A DNA stretch of 64,000 nt, from NCBI GenBank assembly GCA_947627135.1, contig CANQUV010000009.1, forward strand, positions 20,854 through 84,853, read 5' to 3'. The notes under the pieces were generated by a model, which saw nothing but the letters and a program-made list of their open reading frames with translations, did not search any database and was not told where the DNA came from. Position numbers and translations under genes: made by a program. Source of the DNA: an uncultured Clostridia bacterium (GTDB lineage: Bacteria; Bacillota; Clostridia; Oscillospirales; Acutalibacteraceae). Shown here piece after piece: positions 35,698-43,973 of this stretch (its first letter is position 1; every line of letters starts with the position of its first letter).

Positions 35698-35730
35698 AAA
35701 GGATAAAACTTGAGGCATAGTTTTATCTTT
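35698..35730 (+). terminator. Terminator after the transketolase genes
   Basis: AAAGGATAAAACT pairs with AGTTTTATCTTT (35702-35727 core), with TTTTTC after it. Confidence 0.75.
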
Positions 35731-35743
35731 TTCTTGTTTTATA

Positions 35744-35815
35744 AGAAACTGCCGTAAAACAGCCGGACAAAAGAGAGTTTTGTATGGAGCTGTCTGCTTG
35801 GAAAACAGCTATCGG
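35744..35815 (+). repeat. Family B intergenic repeat, copy 4, with an inverted family A head
   Basis: A 72-bp unit identical to 35934-36005 except for one base (T/C at the middle of TTTTG-T-ATGG). It contains AGCTGT/ACAGCT and is followed at 35816-35853 by the family A head hairpin in reverse (CTCTTTTTGAAAAAAGAG then CAAAAACTTTT). The two copies are 190 bp apart. The AT-rich interval between them has no gene. Confidence 0.8.
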
Positions 35816-35933
35816 TCTCTTTTTGAAAAAAGAGAAGCAAAAACTTTTGATATTCTTGACAATAACCTTTGTATTTAATATAACTTTGATATTATTTTAA
35901 GGTTATTTGTTATATAAAGTTTTTTACTTTATG

Positions 35934-36005
35934 AGAAACTGCCGTAAAACAGCCGGACAAAAGAGAGTTTTGCATGGAGCTGTCTGCTTGGAAAACAGCT
36001 ATCGG
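35934..36005 (+). repeat. Family B intergenic repeat, copy 5
   Basis: A near-identical direct copy of 35744-35815, ending 18 bp before the ribosome site of the asparaginase gene. It may lie in that gene's 5' UTR. Confidence 0.8.
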
Positions 36006-36034
36006 CTGAGTTTCTTTTTTGATGAGGTGAGATT

Positions 36035-37039
36035 TTGAAAATTCTTACTGTTTTGACAGGCGGAACAATAGGAAGCAAAATTGAAAATGATATTTTGGAT
36101 GTTAAGGGGAATATTTGTGAAATAACAGAAATTTATAAAGCAAATACAAATTCCGATATAGAATTTCAGATTATATCTCCGTTAAATATTTTAAGCGAAA
36201 ATATGTCTGTATTTTATTTTAACAAACTTTTAGAATGTTTGTATGAAGTTGATTTTAAAAATTACGACGGTGTAATCGTAACCCATGGTTCTGATACTTT
36301 AAGCTATACAGCCGCCCTTTTGGGGATGTGTTTTGCTCATATCAGTGTGCCTATGGTTTTGGTTGCGGCGGATTATCCGTTGTTTTATGAAAAGAGCAAC
36401 GGTCTTCAAAATTTTACGGGAGCAGTTGAACTTATCAAGTCAAGATCAGTAAAGGGTGTTTTTGTATCTTACGGTACAAAAATCAAAACAAATATTTATC
36501 TCTCAACAAGACTTTGTGAGGCAGACAGGTTTCTCGATAAATTCTCGGATTTTACAGGTACTCCTTTTGCCTTTATAAAAGACGGAAACCTTGAATTTAT
36601 TAAAAGTCCGCATAATCCTGATTTAACAGAAATAAATAAAAAAAGACAACCGATTTTTGAAAAAACACCGATTATTAAAGAGTCTGTGCAAATTTTAAAT
36701 TGCTATCCGTCTTATGATTATGAAAGTATTTTAATAAAGAAAAATATAAAGGCTTTTTTACAGCTTTCTTATCATTCCGGAACAATATCCGCAGAAGAAA
36801 AAACAATTGAATTTTTAAAAAAGTGCAGAGAGAAGAAAATAGATTTTTATTTGTGCTCATTAAAAAAATCGCAGGACTTATATGCAACTACCAAAAAAAT
36901 TACAGAATTTAATGCTTATCTTCTATATAATATAAGCAGAGAAGCTGCATACGCAAAGCTGTTGATCGCGTATTCACAAAACAAAATTAAACCTCGGGAA
37001 TTTATTAAAAAAAATATATTTTTTGAGAATGTTATTTAA
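36035..37039 (+). CDS. Asparaginase-family amidohydrolase
   Basis: 334 residues from a TTG start (36035) behind GAGGTGA. The N-terminal LTGGTIGS holds the first catalytic threonine, and VTHGSDTLSYTAALL holds the second (Thr/Asp/Lys group motif, with HGSDT in place of HGTDT). The asparaginase I/II fold fits the length. It hydrolyses asparagine, or possibly another side-chain amide. There is no signal peptide, so it is probably cytosolic. Its C-terminal domain is less typical than the N-terminal one. Thioredoxin follows 12 bp downstream. Confidence 0.85.
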   Translation: MKILTVLTGGTIGSKIENDILDVKGNICEITEIYKANTNSDIEFQIISPLNILSENMSVFYFNKLLECLYEVDFKNYDGVIVTHGSDTLSYTAALLGMCFAHISVPMVLVAADYPLFYEKSNGLQNFTGAVELIKSRSVKGVFVSYGTKIKTNIYLSTRLCEADRFLDKFSDFTGTPFAFIKDGNLEFIKSPHNPDLTEINKKRQPIFEKTPIIKESVQILNCYPSYDYESILIKKNIKAFLQLSYHSGTISAEEKTIEFLKKCREKKIDFYLCSLKKSQDLYATTKKITEFNAYLLYNISREAAYAKLLIAYSQNKIKPREFIKKNIFFENVI

Positions 37040-37051
37040 AGGAGTGTTAAT

Positions 37052-37372
37052 ATGGCAAAAGAAATTACGATGTACGATTTTGAAACGGAAGTTCTAAATA
37101 ACAGTAAACCTGCAATAGTAGATTTTTATGCACAATGGTGCGGACCGTGCAAAATGATGGCGCCAGTTTTCAAGGAACTTTCTTCACAAATGACAGACTG
37201 CGATTTTTATAAAGTAAACGTAGATAATGAGCAGGATCTGGCAAGCAAATATAAAGTTATGAGCATTCCCACGGTTATTATTTTCAAAGACGGAGAACCT
37301 GTTTCAACAAGCGTAGGTTTTCTATCAAAGGAAGACCTTAAAAACAAAATAGAGAGTGCAATAAATGGCTGA
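37052..37372 (+). CDS. trxA: Thioredoxin
   Basis: 106 residues, classic fold with active site WCGPC (about 29-33), AIVDFYAQWCGPCKMMAPVF, then the cis-proline MSIPTVIIFKDGE. A cytosolic disulfide reductant. AAAGGAG precedes the ATG. The gene overlaps the thioredoxin-reductase-like gene by 8 nt, so the pair is coupled. Confidence 0.95.
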   Translation: MAKEITMYDFETEVLNNSKPAIVDFYAQWCGPCKMMAPVFKELSSQMTDCDFYKVNVDNEQDLASKYKVMSIPTVIIFKDGEPVSTSVGFLSKEDLKNKIESAING

Positions 37373-38315
37373 TAAATTTATAATAAATGAAGCATCAGAT
37401 GTTTGTATAATAGGTTCAGGACCTGCCGGACTTTGCGCGTCGGTCTATGCAGGAAGAGCTGGACTCAAGCACGTCATATACGAAAAATTTCCTATGTGCG
37501 GAGGACAGATAGTAAATACCGGAGATGTTGAAAACTATCCGGGGTTTTCGTCTGTGGGAGGATTTGAACTTGCACAAAAATTTTATGAACACGCTGTAAG
37601 TGCAGGCGGAAGTTTCAGGTCGGAAACAGTAAAAAGCGTAATAAAAAATAACGGAATTTTTGAAATAACCTCTGAAAACGGAAAAACAACTTATTCCAAA
37701 ACGGTAATTGCCGCAACGGGAGCAAAAAGTAAAACTCTGGGCGCAAAGGGAGAGATTGAATTTACAGGAAAGGGAGTAAGCTATTGCGCACATTGTGACG
37801 GAGCATTTTACAGAAATAAAACAGCAGTTGTAGTAGGCGGAGGAGATACGGCAGTATCAGATGCACTTTATCTTTCCAATCTTTGCAAGCAGGTTATAGT
37901 TGTCCACAGGAGAGATGGATTCAGGGCCGCAAAAAGTCTTGTAGATAAGCTGGAAAGCAAGGAGAATGTAAAAATAATCAGAGGTTTTGTATTAAGCGAA
38001 ATCAAAGGAGACACAAAGGCGGAATCTGTAATTCTCAAAAGGGTAAAAAATAATGAAACACAGGAATTTTTAACAGACGGTATATTTATTGCAGTAGGAG
38101 CAAGTCCTGAAAATGCACTGTTTAAGGATATTGTAAAAACCGACGAGGCAGGTTTTATAACGGCAAATGAAGATTGCATAACATCTTTGGAAGGACTTTT
38201 TGTTGCAGGAGATTTGAGAACAAAACCGTTAAGACAGATTGTAACAGCAGTATCAGACGGAGCAAATGCGATTTATTCTGCTGAAAAATATTTAAGAGAA
38301 AGCTCAAAAAAATAA
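37365..38315 (+). CDS. trxB: Thioredoxin-reductase-like flavoprotein
   Basis: 316 residues. FAD motif GSGPAGLCASVYAGRAGL, redox-active CAHC in SYCAHCDGAFY (CATC in most TrxB), NAD(P) motif VVVGGGDTAVSDALYLSN, the HRRDGFRAAKS segment typical of NADPH-dependent enzymes, and the C-terminal VAGDLRTKPLRQIVTAVSDGANA. It probably reduces the thioredoxin encoded just upstream. The electron donor (NADPH or, as in some clostridia, reduced ferredoxin) cannot be fixed by eye, but HRRDxxRA favours NADPH. Confidence 0.92.
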   Translation: MADKFIINEASDVCIIGSGPAGLCASVYAGRAGLKHVIYEKFPMCGGQIVNTGDVENYPGFSSVGGFELAQKFYEHAVSAGGSFRSETVKSVIKNNGIFEITSENGKTTYSKTVIAATGAKSKTLGAKGEIEFTGKGVSYCAHCDGAFYRNKTAVVVGGGDTAVSDALYLSNLCKQVIVVHRRDGFRAAKSLVDKLESKENVKIIRGFVLSEIKGDTKAESVILKRVKNNETQEFLTDGIFIAVGASPENALFKDIVKTDEAGFITANEDCITSLEGLFVAGDLRTKPLRQIVTAVSDGANAIYSAEKYLRESSKK

Positions 38316-38451
38316 AAAGAAAAAATTTTAATAACCTTATGTCTTTGTCTGAAAGCTATATGATTAATCCGATATTTTACTTTCAGAGGCATAAAGGTTT
38401 ACATATAAAATTCTTAATTAATTAAAATTATAAGCAAAGACAAGTGATTTT

Positions 38452-39111
38452 ATGAATATTGAAGGCATAATTTTTGATATGGACGGGGTATTGCTTGATA
38501 CAGAAAAGCTTTATGTAAAATTTTGGTGTCAGGGGGCAAATTTTTACGGATATGAAATGAAAGAATATCATGCTTTGTCAATTAGAAGTATGGCACGCCC
38601 GTTTGCAATAGAAAAATTAAAAAGCTATTTCGGAGAGGATTTCGATTATTATAAGGTTCATGAAAAACGAATTGAGCTGATGGATAAGTTTATTGAGAAA
38701 AACGGAATAGAAACAAAACCTTACGCACAGGAGATTCTGAAATTTTTAAAAGAAAATCATTACAAAACCGCACTTGCAACAGCAACAGGAATAGAAAAAA
38801 CAAAGACTTATTTAAAACAAACAGGATTATATGATTATTTTGATAAGATCGTGTGTGCGTCTATGGTAGAAAGGGGAAAACCGGAACCTGATATTTATTT
38901 GAAGGCGGCAGAGCTTTTAAAATTAAACCCCGATGAATGTATAGCGGTTGAAGATTCTCCAAACGGGATAAAATCAGCACACAGAGCAGGCTGTATAACA
39001 GTAATGATACCCGACCTTGACCTCCCTGATGAAAATACAAAGAAAAATACATATAAGGTGTTAGGAAATCTAAACGAATTAAAGAAACTGCTTGCAGAAA
39101 TAAAAAGTTAA
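38452..39111 (+). CDS. HAD-superfamily hydrolase, beta-phosphoglucomutase/phosphatase-like
   Basis: 219 residues. Full HAD motif set: FDMDGVLLDTE (D9, D11), ATATG (motif II), K in ERGKPEPDIY (motif III) and VEDSPNGIKSAHRAG (motif IV). The helical cap between motifs I and II is of the PGMB/phosphatase type. Substrate not deducible. It is flanked by AT-rich spacers and looks like a single-gene unit. Confidence 0.9.
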   Translation: MNIEGIIFDMDGVLLDTEKLYVKFWCQGANFYGYEMKEYHALSIRSMARPFAIEKLKSYFGEDFDYYKVHEKRIELMDKFIEKNGIETKPYAQEILKFLKENHYKTALATATGIEKTKTYLKQTGLYDYFDKIVCASMVERGKPEPDIYLKAAELLKLNPDECIAVEDSPNGIKSAHRAGCITVMIPDLDLPDENTKKNTYKVLGNLNELKKLLAEIKS

Positions 39112-39191
39112 GATAAGGCAAGCTAAAATAAATAAAAAAACAAAATAAATAAATTAAATATATTAAATATAAAAATTAAAAAGGTGATAAA

Positions 39192-40622
39192 GTGGAAGTA
39201 ATAAGTAATTTTGTCCAGACCTTTCATGATGTTTTATGGGGTTGGCCTATGATCATTCTCTTATTCGGAACTCATCTGTTTATTACTATAAGAACACGAT
39301 TTATGCAAAGAAAGACCTTTATAGCTATTAAGCTGTCCGTTACCGCAGACCCTGATACAGACGGAGATATAAGTCCTTTTGAAGCTCTTACAACGGCTCT
39401 GGCGTCAACGATTGGTACAGGAAACATAATAGGAGTCGGAACAGCAATTGCTCTGGGCGGACCGGGAGCAGTTTTTTGGTGCTGGATCGCAGGTGTTTTG
39501 GGAATTGCAACAAAATATGCAGAATCCTTGCTTGCCGTAAAATACAGGGTTAAAACCAAAGACGGCAGAATGTTGGGCGGCGCTATGTATGTACTTGAAA
39601 ACGGACTGCATTTTAAATGGCTGGGTATCCTTTTTGCCGCATTTGCCGCTTTAGCTGCTTTTGGTATAGGCGGAGGAGTTCAGGTTAACGCTATTTCAGA
39701 TATTATGATGTCTACCTTTGATTCGGGCAATAAACTTACTGTTGATCTCTTTGGAAACGAGGTTTCTCTTGTTGCCGTTATTGTAGGAATTGTTACAACC
39801 GTATTGACAGCTGCCGTAATTTTCGGAGGAGTAAAGTCTATTTCAAATGTATGCTCAAAGCTTGTTCCCTTAATGGCTGCGTTTTATGTTTTGGGATGTA
39901 TTATAATTTTAATAATTAACATTGATGTTTTAGGTGAAACGATAGTTCTGATTGTTAAATCTGCATTTGTACCTACCGCAGCTTCAGGCGGACTTGTGGG
40001 AGCAGGTATTATGATGGCGGCTCGCTATGGTATTGCAAGGGGTCTTTTTTCTAATGAATCAGGTATGGGTTCAGCGCCGATCGTTGCAGCGGCAGCACAG
40101 ACAAGAAACCCCGTAAGACAAGCGCTTATCTCCTCAACAGGAACATTTTGGGATACGGTAGTCGTATGCTTAATGACAGGTCTTGTGCTGGTAAGTTCCG
40201 TACTTAAAAATCCCGGTATCAGCCTTGAAGGTTTAGAAGACGGCGGAGTTCTTACCTCACTTGCTTTTGCACAAATCCCATACATAGGAACGCCGATTTT
40301 AGTAATCGGAATCATCGCATTTGCATATTCAACAATTTTAGGCTGGTCATATTACGGCGAAAGATGTGTTGAGTATTTATTTGGCACAAAGCTTTTGATA
40401 CCCTATAAATTATTAATATTGTTTGTTATTTTAACAGGACCAGTAATTTCTCTGTCAGTTGTTTGGAATATTGCAGATATTTTAAATGCGTTGATGGCAA
40501 TTCCAAACCTTGTGGCAGTATTGGTATTGTCAGGAGTAGTTGTAAAGGAAACAAAATACTATCTTTACGGCAACCGTCTTGACAAACATGATAAAACAGA
40601 AATTCCTGTTGTTGACAAATAA
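39192..40622 (+). CDS. Sodium:alanine/glycine symporter (AGCS family)
   Basis: 476 residues, about 11 membrane spans, from GTG 39192 behind AAGGTGATA. AGCS hallmarks: GTHLFITIRTRFMQRK, ALTTALASTIGTGNIIGVGTAI, GPGAVFWCWIAGVLGIATKYAE, GGAMYVLENG, ARGLFSNESGMGSAPIVAAAAQT and GWSYYGERCVEYLFG. It imports alanine, glycine or a similar small amino acid with Na+. Apparently monocistronic. Confidence 0.95.
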   Translation: MEVISNFVQTFHDVLWGWPMIILLFGTHLFITIRTRFMQRKTFIAIKLSVTADPDTDGDISPFEALTTALASTIGTGNIIGVGTAIALGGPGAVFWCWIAGVLGIATKYAESLLAVKYRVKTKDGRMLGGAMYVLENGLHFKWLGILFAAFAALAAFGIGGGVQVNAISDIMMSTFDSGNKLTVDLFGNEVSLVAVIVGIVTTVLTAAVIFGGVKSISNVCSKLVPLMAAFYVLGCIIILIINIDVLGETIVLIVKSAFVPTAASGGLVGAGIMMAARYGIARGLFSNESGMGSAPIVAAAAQTRNPVRQALISSTGTFWDTVVVCLMTGLVLVSSVLKNPGISLEGLEDGGVLTSLAFAQIPYIGTPILVIGIIAFAYSTILGWSYYGERCVEYLFGTKLLIPYKLLILFVILTGPVISLSVVWNIADILNALMAIPNLVAVLVLSGVVVKETKYYLYGNRLDKHDKTEIPVVDK

Positions 40623-40825
40623 AAATAAAAACGGAATTAAAACGGACAAAATATAATATAAAAATAAATTCAAGGGAATATTTTTACAAATTATGCCAAT
40701 AATATTATAGCAGCAACAGTTTTATATAAACTTTTATGATATTTTTTAATCAAAATAAATTATTATAAACCCGGTAATATTTTGCTAATTTGTTACTTTT
40801 GACTATGTCATAAAATTTTTGAAAA

Positions 40826-40834
40826 TGTTATAAT
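40826..40834 (+). promoter_or_regulatory. Extended -10 promoter of carD
   Basis: TGTTATAAT, a TG-extended -10 element, 72 nt before the start. No well-placed -35 box. The 40623-40825 gap is AT-rich without other features. Confidence 0.45.
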
Positions 40835-40905
40835 TATTTTAGGTTGAAAGGTAATTAATTTATTAAAATATTTTATTTCAAAGACAAATGAAAGGGTAGG
40901 TTATA

Positions 40906-41412
40906 ATGTACGGCGTTGGCGATGTAGTAGTTTACGGGTCACAGGGAATCTGCAAGATAACTGCTATTGATGAAAAAAAGTTTAACAGAGAAACAAAAAA
41001 GTATTTTGTGCTTAAACCTGTTTATGATGACAGAAATACAATTTTTGTTCCTCTTGATAATCCTTTGCTTTATTCAAAGCTTTACAGCGTTTTAACAGAA
41101 GATGAAATGAAAGTTTTAATTGATAATATTCCTAACGAAGAACTGCTTTGGTTTGAAAATGATGTAGAAAGAAAAGAGCAATATAAAAAAGCTATGACTG
41201 AAGGAAACAGAATAAATATTTCGAGAATTATAAAAACTCTTCGTCAGCACCGCTTAAAACAGCAACAGGCAGGCAAAAAGCTTCGTTCGGCAGACGAGTA
41301 CGCTTTAAAAGAAGCGGAAAAACTCTTATTTGATGAAATAGCTTTTATTTTTCATATTGAACCGCAAAATGTGGTGACTTTTATTGAAGAAAAAATCGGA
41401 GCAGTTTGTTAA
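40906..41412 (+). CDS. CarD/CdnL-type transcriptional regulator
   Basis: 168 residues. The N-terminal RNA-polymerase-interaction domain shared with Mfd/TRCF (GDVVVYGSQGICKITAID, YFVLKPVYDDRNTIFVPLDN) is followed by a helical DNA-binding domain (about 60-168). CarD-family proteins bind the polymerase beta subunit and stabilise open complexes, often at rRNA promoters. GAAAGGG lies upstream of the ATG. It faces the 3' end of the ancestral GGGtGRT operon across a bidirectional terminator. Confidence 0.9.
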   Translation: MYGVGDVVVYGSQGICKITAIDEKKFNRETKKYFVLKPVYDDRNTIFVPLDNPLLYSKLYSVLTEDEMKVLIDNIPNEELLWFENDVERKEQYKKAMTEGNRINISRIIKTLRQHRLKQQQAGKKLRSADEYALKEAEKLLFDEIAFIFHIEPQNVVTFIEEKIGAVC

Positions 41413-41522
41413 AGATATTATTGTATATTGCTGATTATATTGATTAAAATTAAGTGAATGCTGTTTATTTTGCAGGTAAAACGGCACCTTATTAGTTATA
41501 AGTACATTTTTGTTTATATAAA

Positions 41523-41556
41523 AAGACGGAAAGCAAACTTGGTCGCTTTCCGTCTT
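41523..41556. terminator. Bidirectional terminator, original end of the GGGtGRT operon
   Basis: AAGACGGAAAGC (41523-41534) pairs with GCTTTCCGTCTT (41545-41556). On the minus strand it is followed by TTTTATAT. It stands 39 nt beyond the stranded GGGtGRT 3' end, so before the insertion it ended that operon and carD together. Confidence 0.85.
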
Positions 41557-41594
41557 GATTATTTTATAAATAATTAGGCTTTAACAATTTTTAA

Positions 41595-41690
41595 TTAACC
41601 TTTCATACCCTCGTAAACTGCAACTGCACAGGCAACCGTAGCGCCTACCATCGGGTTGTTGCCCATTCCGATAAGTCCCATCATTTCAAC
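41595..41690 (-). pseudogene. Stranded original 3' end of the GGGtGRT gene (attL)
   Basis: Minus-strand codons VEMMGLIGMG...YEGMKG then TAA (41597-41595). Bases 41601-41690 are identical to 49673-49762 over all 90 bp. The sequence diverges at 41691. It is the displaced tail of the host gene now completed by the element at 49670. The original protein ended MKG, the present one MK. It has no start and is not expressed as a gene. Confidence 0.93.
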
Positions 41691-41825
41691 GAAATGGTTA
41701 TTATTAGCAATATGCAAATGCTTTTAAATCATTAATATATCTAACTTAAATCAATACTAAATGTGGAGTTAACCACATTATTTTTTAATACCCTAAACAC
41801 ATTATAGTATATACATATGATAAAG

Positions 41826-42500
41826 TCAATCATTATTCTTCAATTCTTTTTTAACCAACTCAACATATTTTTTTAATGTGTTTCTGCTGATATTATGCTT
41901 TTTTATTAAATCTACTTGTCTAATACTTCTATCATTCAAATAGGCAATTATATCTTGTTTTAATTCTGATGTCATTTTATCGAGGCTGCCAGTGGTTCGT
42001 CCACTTTTTTTATTGCTTGCAGCAATACCATCTGAAATGGCTTTAGATATATATAAGCGTTGCTTCTCTGCTCGGTCTAATTCAACCATCAGTAGTAGTT
42101 TTATTGTACCTTCTAATGCTGTCTTAGTTACTATGTCTTGTTTTTCTGCTGTTATCATCATTTGTTTAATATAATCACTACTAACTGTAGGGTTGTCAAT
42201 AAATACGATATTAATACCTTTGTTCAACCAATCCATATACTTTTTATAGCCGTTTTCGGCTTCCCTTGTGAATCTGGATAAATCTTTAAAAATGACTGTA
42301 TCTCCAGAATGTAAAAGTCGTTCAAGTTTTTTAAACTGTTCTCTATCTTCAAAATTTTTAGCAGACCTTTCTTCGGTAAATTCTAATAAGTATTCTATGT
42401 GGTTTTGTTCTGCATATTTTGTTAAAGCCTTTATCTGTCTGCCAAAGTTTTGTTTTTCTGAATCTGTAGATATTCGTTTGTATGAATAATAGTTGCCCAT
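41826..42500 (-). CDS. Serine site-specific recombinase (resolvase/invertase family)
   Basis: 224 residues. The catalytic domain begins YYSYKRISTDSEKQNFGRQ with the nucleophile serine at about 11, and has FKDLSRFTRE and a long E helix (LMVELDRAEKQRLYISKAISDG). The C-terminal part is a helix-turn-helix (IRQVDLIKKHNISRNTLKKYVELV). The size is that of a resolvase/invertase, not of a large serine integrase. Its job in an element that already has a tyrosine integrase may be dimer resolution or inversion. Promoter at 42576-42548. Confidence 0.88.
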   Translation of the reverse strand: MGNYYSYKRISTDSEKQNFGRQIKALTKYAEQNHIEYLLEFTEERSAKNFEDREQFKKLERLLHSGDTVIFKDLSRFTREAENGYKKYMDWLNKGINIVFIDNPTVSSDYIKQMMITAEKQDIVTKTALEGTIKLLLMVELDRAEKQRLYISKAISDGIAASNKKSGRTTGSLDKMTSELKQDIIAYLNDRSIRQVDLIKKHNISRNTLKKYVELVKKELKNND

Positions 42501-42547
42501 TTCAGTACGCTCCTTGTCATTTAAACTATAGTTATTTTGATATGTTT

Positions 42548-42576
42548 ATCATAGCGTCAAAATAATATTTTGTCAA
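42548..42576 (-). promoter_or_regulatory. Promoter and palindrome upstream of the serine recombinase
   Basis: Minus strand TTGACA (42576-42571), 17-nt spacer, TATGAT (42553-42548). A near-perfect palindrome (GTCAAAATA / TATTTTGTC, 42556-42574) fills the spacer and the -35 box, and a further TTTTGAC half follows at 42581-42587. It is a candidate site for the recombinase itself (res-like) or for a repressor. Confidence 0.6.
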
Positions 42577-42750
42577 TATATTTTGACACTTTTAATTCAA
42601 ATATTTAATCGAATAGTTTAATTGACACTTAAAATAATACTAAAATCGGAGGGGTATATTACATCTTGATGCAAAGAGTTTACATATAAATACATTAATG
42701 TGATGTTGTCTACTCTCATTAATTTTTTAGCCACCGACCAAAACATCATA

Positions 42751-42924
42751 TTGACCGCGAAAAAGATTATTGTTATCACACTAACTATTATTATGATTCT
42801 TTCACTTGCAGCTTGCGGATAGACCGAGTCGGTAACGGAAAAAATATACAATCCTAATACAGATTATGAGGATGATATAATCGAGTGTTATGATTATGTA
42901 CTTGACAGAAATTTTGAAGATTAG
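42751..42924 (+). pseudogene. Possible decayed small lipoprotein gene
   Basis: Translation from TTG 42751 gives a typical lipoprotein signal (TAKKIIVITLTIIMILSLAACG) with lipobox LAAC, broken by TAG at 42820-42822. The same frame then continues for 33 codons (TESVTEKIYNPNTDYEDD...) to TAG at 42922. No good ribosome site precedes the TTG. It reads like a lipoprotein with an in-frame stop, or it may be chance. Confidence 0.35.
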
Positions 42925-42926
42925 TA

Positions 42927-42955
42927 TTGACGTACTATTAATAGTATAGTATAAT
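42927..42955 (+). promoter_or_regulatory. Promoter with a palindromic operator in the spacer
   Basis: TTGACG (42927-42932), 17-nt spacer, TATAAT (42950-42955). A perfect 14-bp palindrome TACTATTAATAGTA (42933-42946) lies between the two boxes, the classic place for a repressor. It would drive the 59-aa membrane protein. Confidence 0.65.
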
Positions 42956-42984
42956 AACCATAGTAAAGAATTTGAGGTGAGATT

Positions 42985-43164
42985 ATGGCTTTGCTTGCGG
43001 TTATATTGATTTTGATTGTATGGGCGGTAATTGCTATTAAGAATGCTATAAAGCCCACAATGCCGCCGATAAAGGACATTCGAGAACATTGTAAAACCAT
43101 TCAGCAGTTGCCTAATAAAAAAGCGCGGCAAAACTATCTAAAAGAATTATCAAAAAGGAAATAA
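42985..43164 (+). CDS. Small single-span membrane protein of the element
   Basis: 59 residues from ATG 42985 behind GAGGTGA. The N-terminal 20 residues are one hydrophobic segment (ALLAVILILIVWAVIAI), followed by a basic cytosolic tail (KNAIKPTMPPIKDIREH ... QNYLKELSKRK). I do not recognise the family. A good ribosome site and a regulated-looking promoter make it a real gene. Small membrane proteins of this shape occur as toxins, phage-type regulators or membrane anchors; none is shown here. Confidence 0.55.
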   Translation: MALLAVILILIVWAVIAIKNAIKPTMPPIKDIREHCKTIQQLPNKKARQNYLKELSKRK

Positions 43165-43430
43165 TGTTATAAAATACATTGCTAAATTCTGGTGAGGTAA
43201 TCCACGCTTATATGGTTCTAAAAAGGACTATTATTACAATTAATTATGTTTAGTTGTCTTTATTGCGGTGCAACAATAAGTTTTCAAAACACAGAATGAA
43301 AGAAAAAATAAAACCCTTTTCTTTTTGAAGATGAGAGAATATAATTATAATGACAAATGCAGAAATTCTGAAAATAAACAGAGTGAGTTAGCAGAAGATT
43401 TTAAAAAAGTAATTCAAACAGGAGATAATA

Positions 43431-43670
43431 ATGGCACAAAAACTATCAGAGGAAGCAAGGCGGCACAAAAATAAATACAATGCGGAGTATGTAAAGCAAA
43501 CCAAAGGCGCAGCGCAGCGTAAATGGGATGAGGACAACAAAGAGCGTAAAAAACAAAAGTCCTTCTTCTTGTGGTTGCCACAAGACCAGGATATTCTCAA
43601 CCATCTTAATACTGTTGACAATGTTTCGGGTTACATAAAAGACCTGATTCGCGAAGATATGAATAAATAA
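43431..43670 (+). CDS. Hypothetical small charged protein of the element
   Basis: 79 residues behind a strong AGGAGA. It is very rich in Lys, Glu, Asp and Gln over the first 40 residues (EEARRHKNKYNAEYVKQTKGAAQRKWDEDN), then has WLPQDQDILNHLNTVDNVSGYIKDLIREDM. The C-terminal half resembles the short ribbon-helix-helix-like proteins of Firmicutes elements that end in a GYIKxLIRxD helix, so a DNA-binding or copy-control role is possible. Upstream, 43165-43430 holds only a 17-codon frame (43246-43299) with a single CxxC. Confidence 0.55.
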   Translation: MAQKLSEEARRHKNKYNAEYVKQTKGAAQRKWDEDNKERKKQKSFFLWLPQDQDILNHLNTVDNVSGYIKDLIREDMNK

Positions 43671-43867
43671 ACCACCGGATAATATTTAATATATACACAT
43701 TATTATATACTATTCATTTGAATTTATATAATCTTTTTTCATTTTAATATTAGCTCCTTGCATTCTATAAAAGCGCAAAATATGTATTATTTCTGTAATA
43801 TTATTCACTCTCACCATAATTTTTAAACCACCGACCGAAAACACGTTTTTTAGTGAATTTTACAAGG

Positions 43868-43973
43868 TAAACCCTCATTTTTTGGTAGTTTATGAATTGA
43901 AAAAATCACTTACCGAAGCTGTTTTAAAACTTAGTAAACCCTCAATTATTGGGAAGTTGAAACACTTACCGAA
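43868..43973 (+). repeat. Iteron-like pair of direct repeats
   Basis: Two units share TAAACCCTCA (43868-43877, 43935-43944), a GG-AGTT middle and CACTTACCGAA (43907-43917, 43963-43973). Further ACCGA boxes occur at 43835-43842 and 43978-43982. The 43671-44080 region has no gene. Directly repeated boxes in the AT-rich gap of a small element suggest a replication origin or a control site. A shorter copy of the CACCGACC box is at 42731-42745. Confidence 0.5.

Noticed and set aside
41595..41690. A separate small gene or second GGGtGRT paralogue
   Set aside because: It has no start, is an exact copy of the last 30 codons at 49673-49762 and sits at the element boundary. It is an attachment-site remnant.
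42618..43131. Two overlapping minus-strand frames of 77 and 109 codons in the mobile element
   Set aside because: Low-complexity composition (Ile/Tyr/Asn), no ribosome sites, and they oppose better-supported plus-strand signals at 42927-43164.
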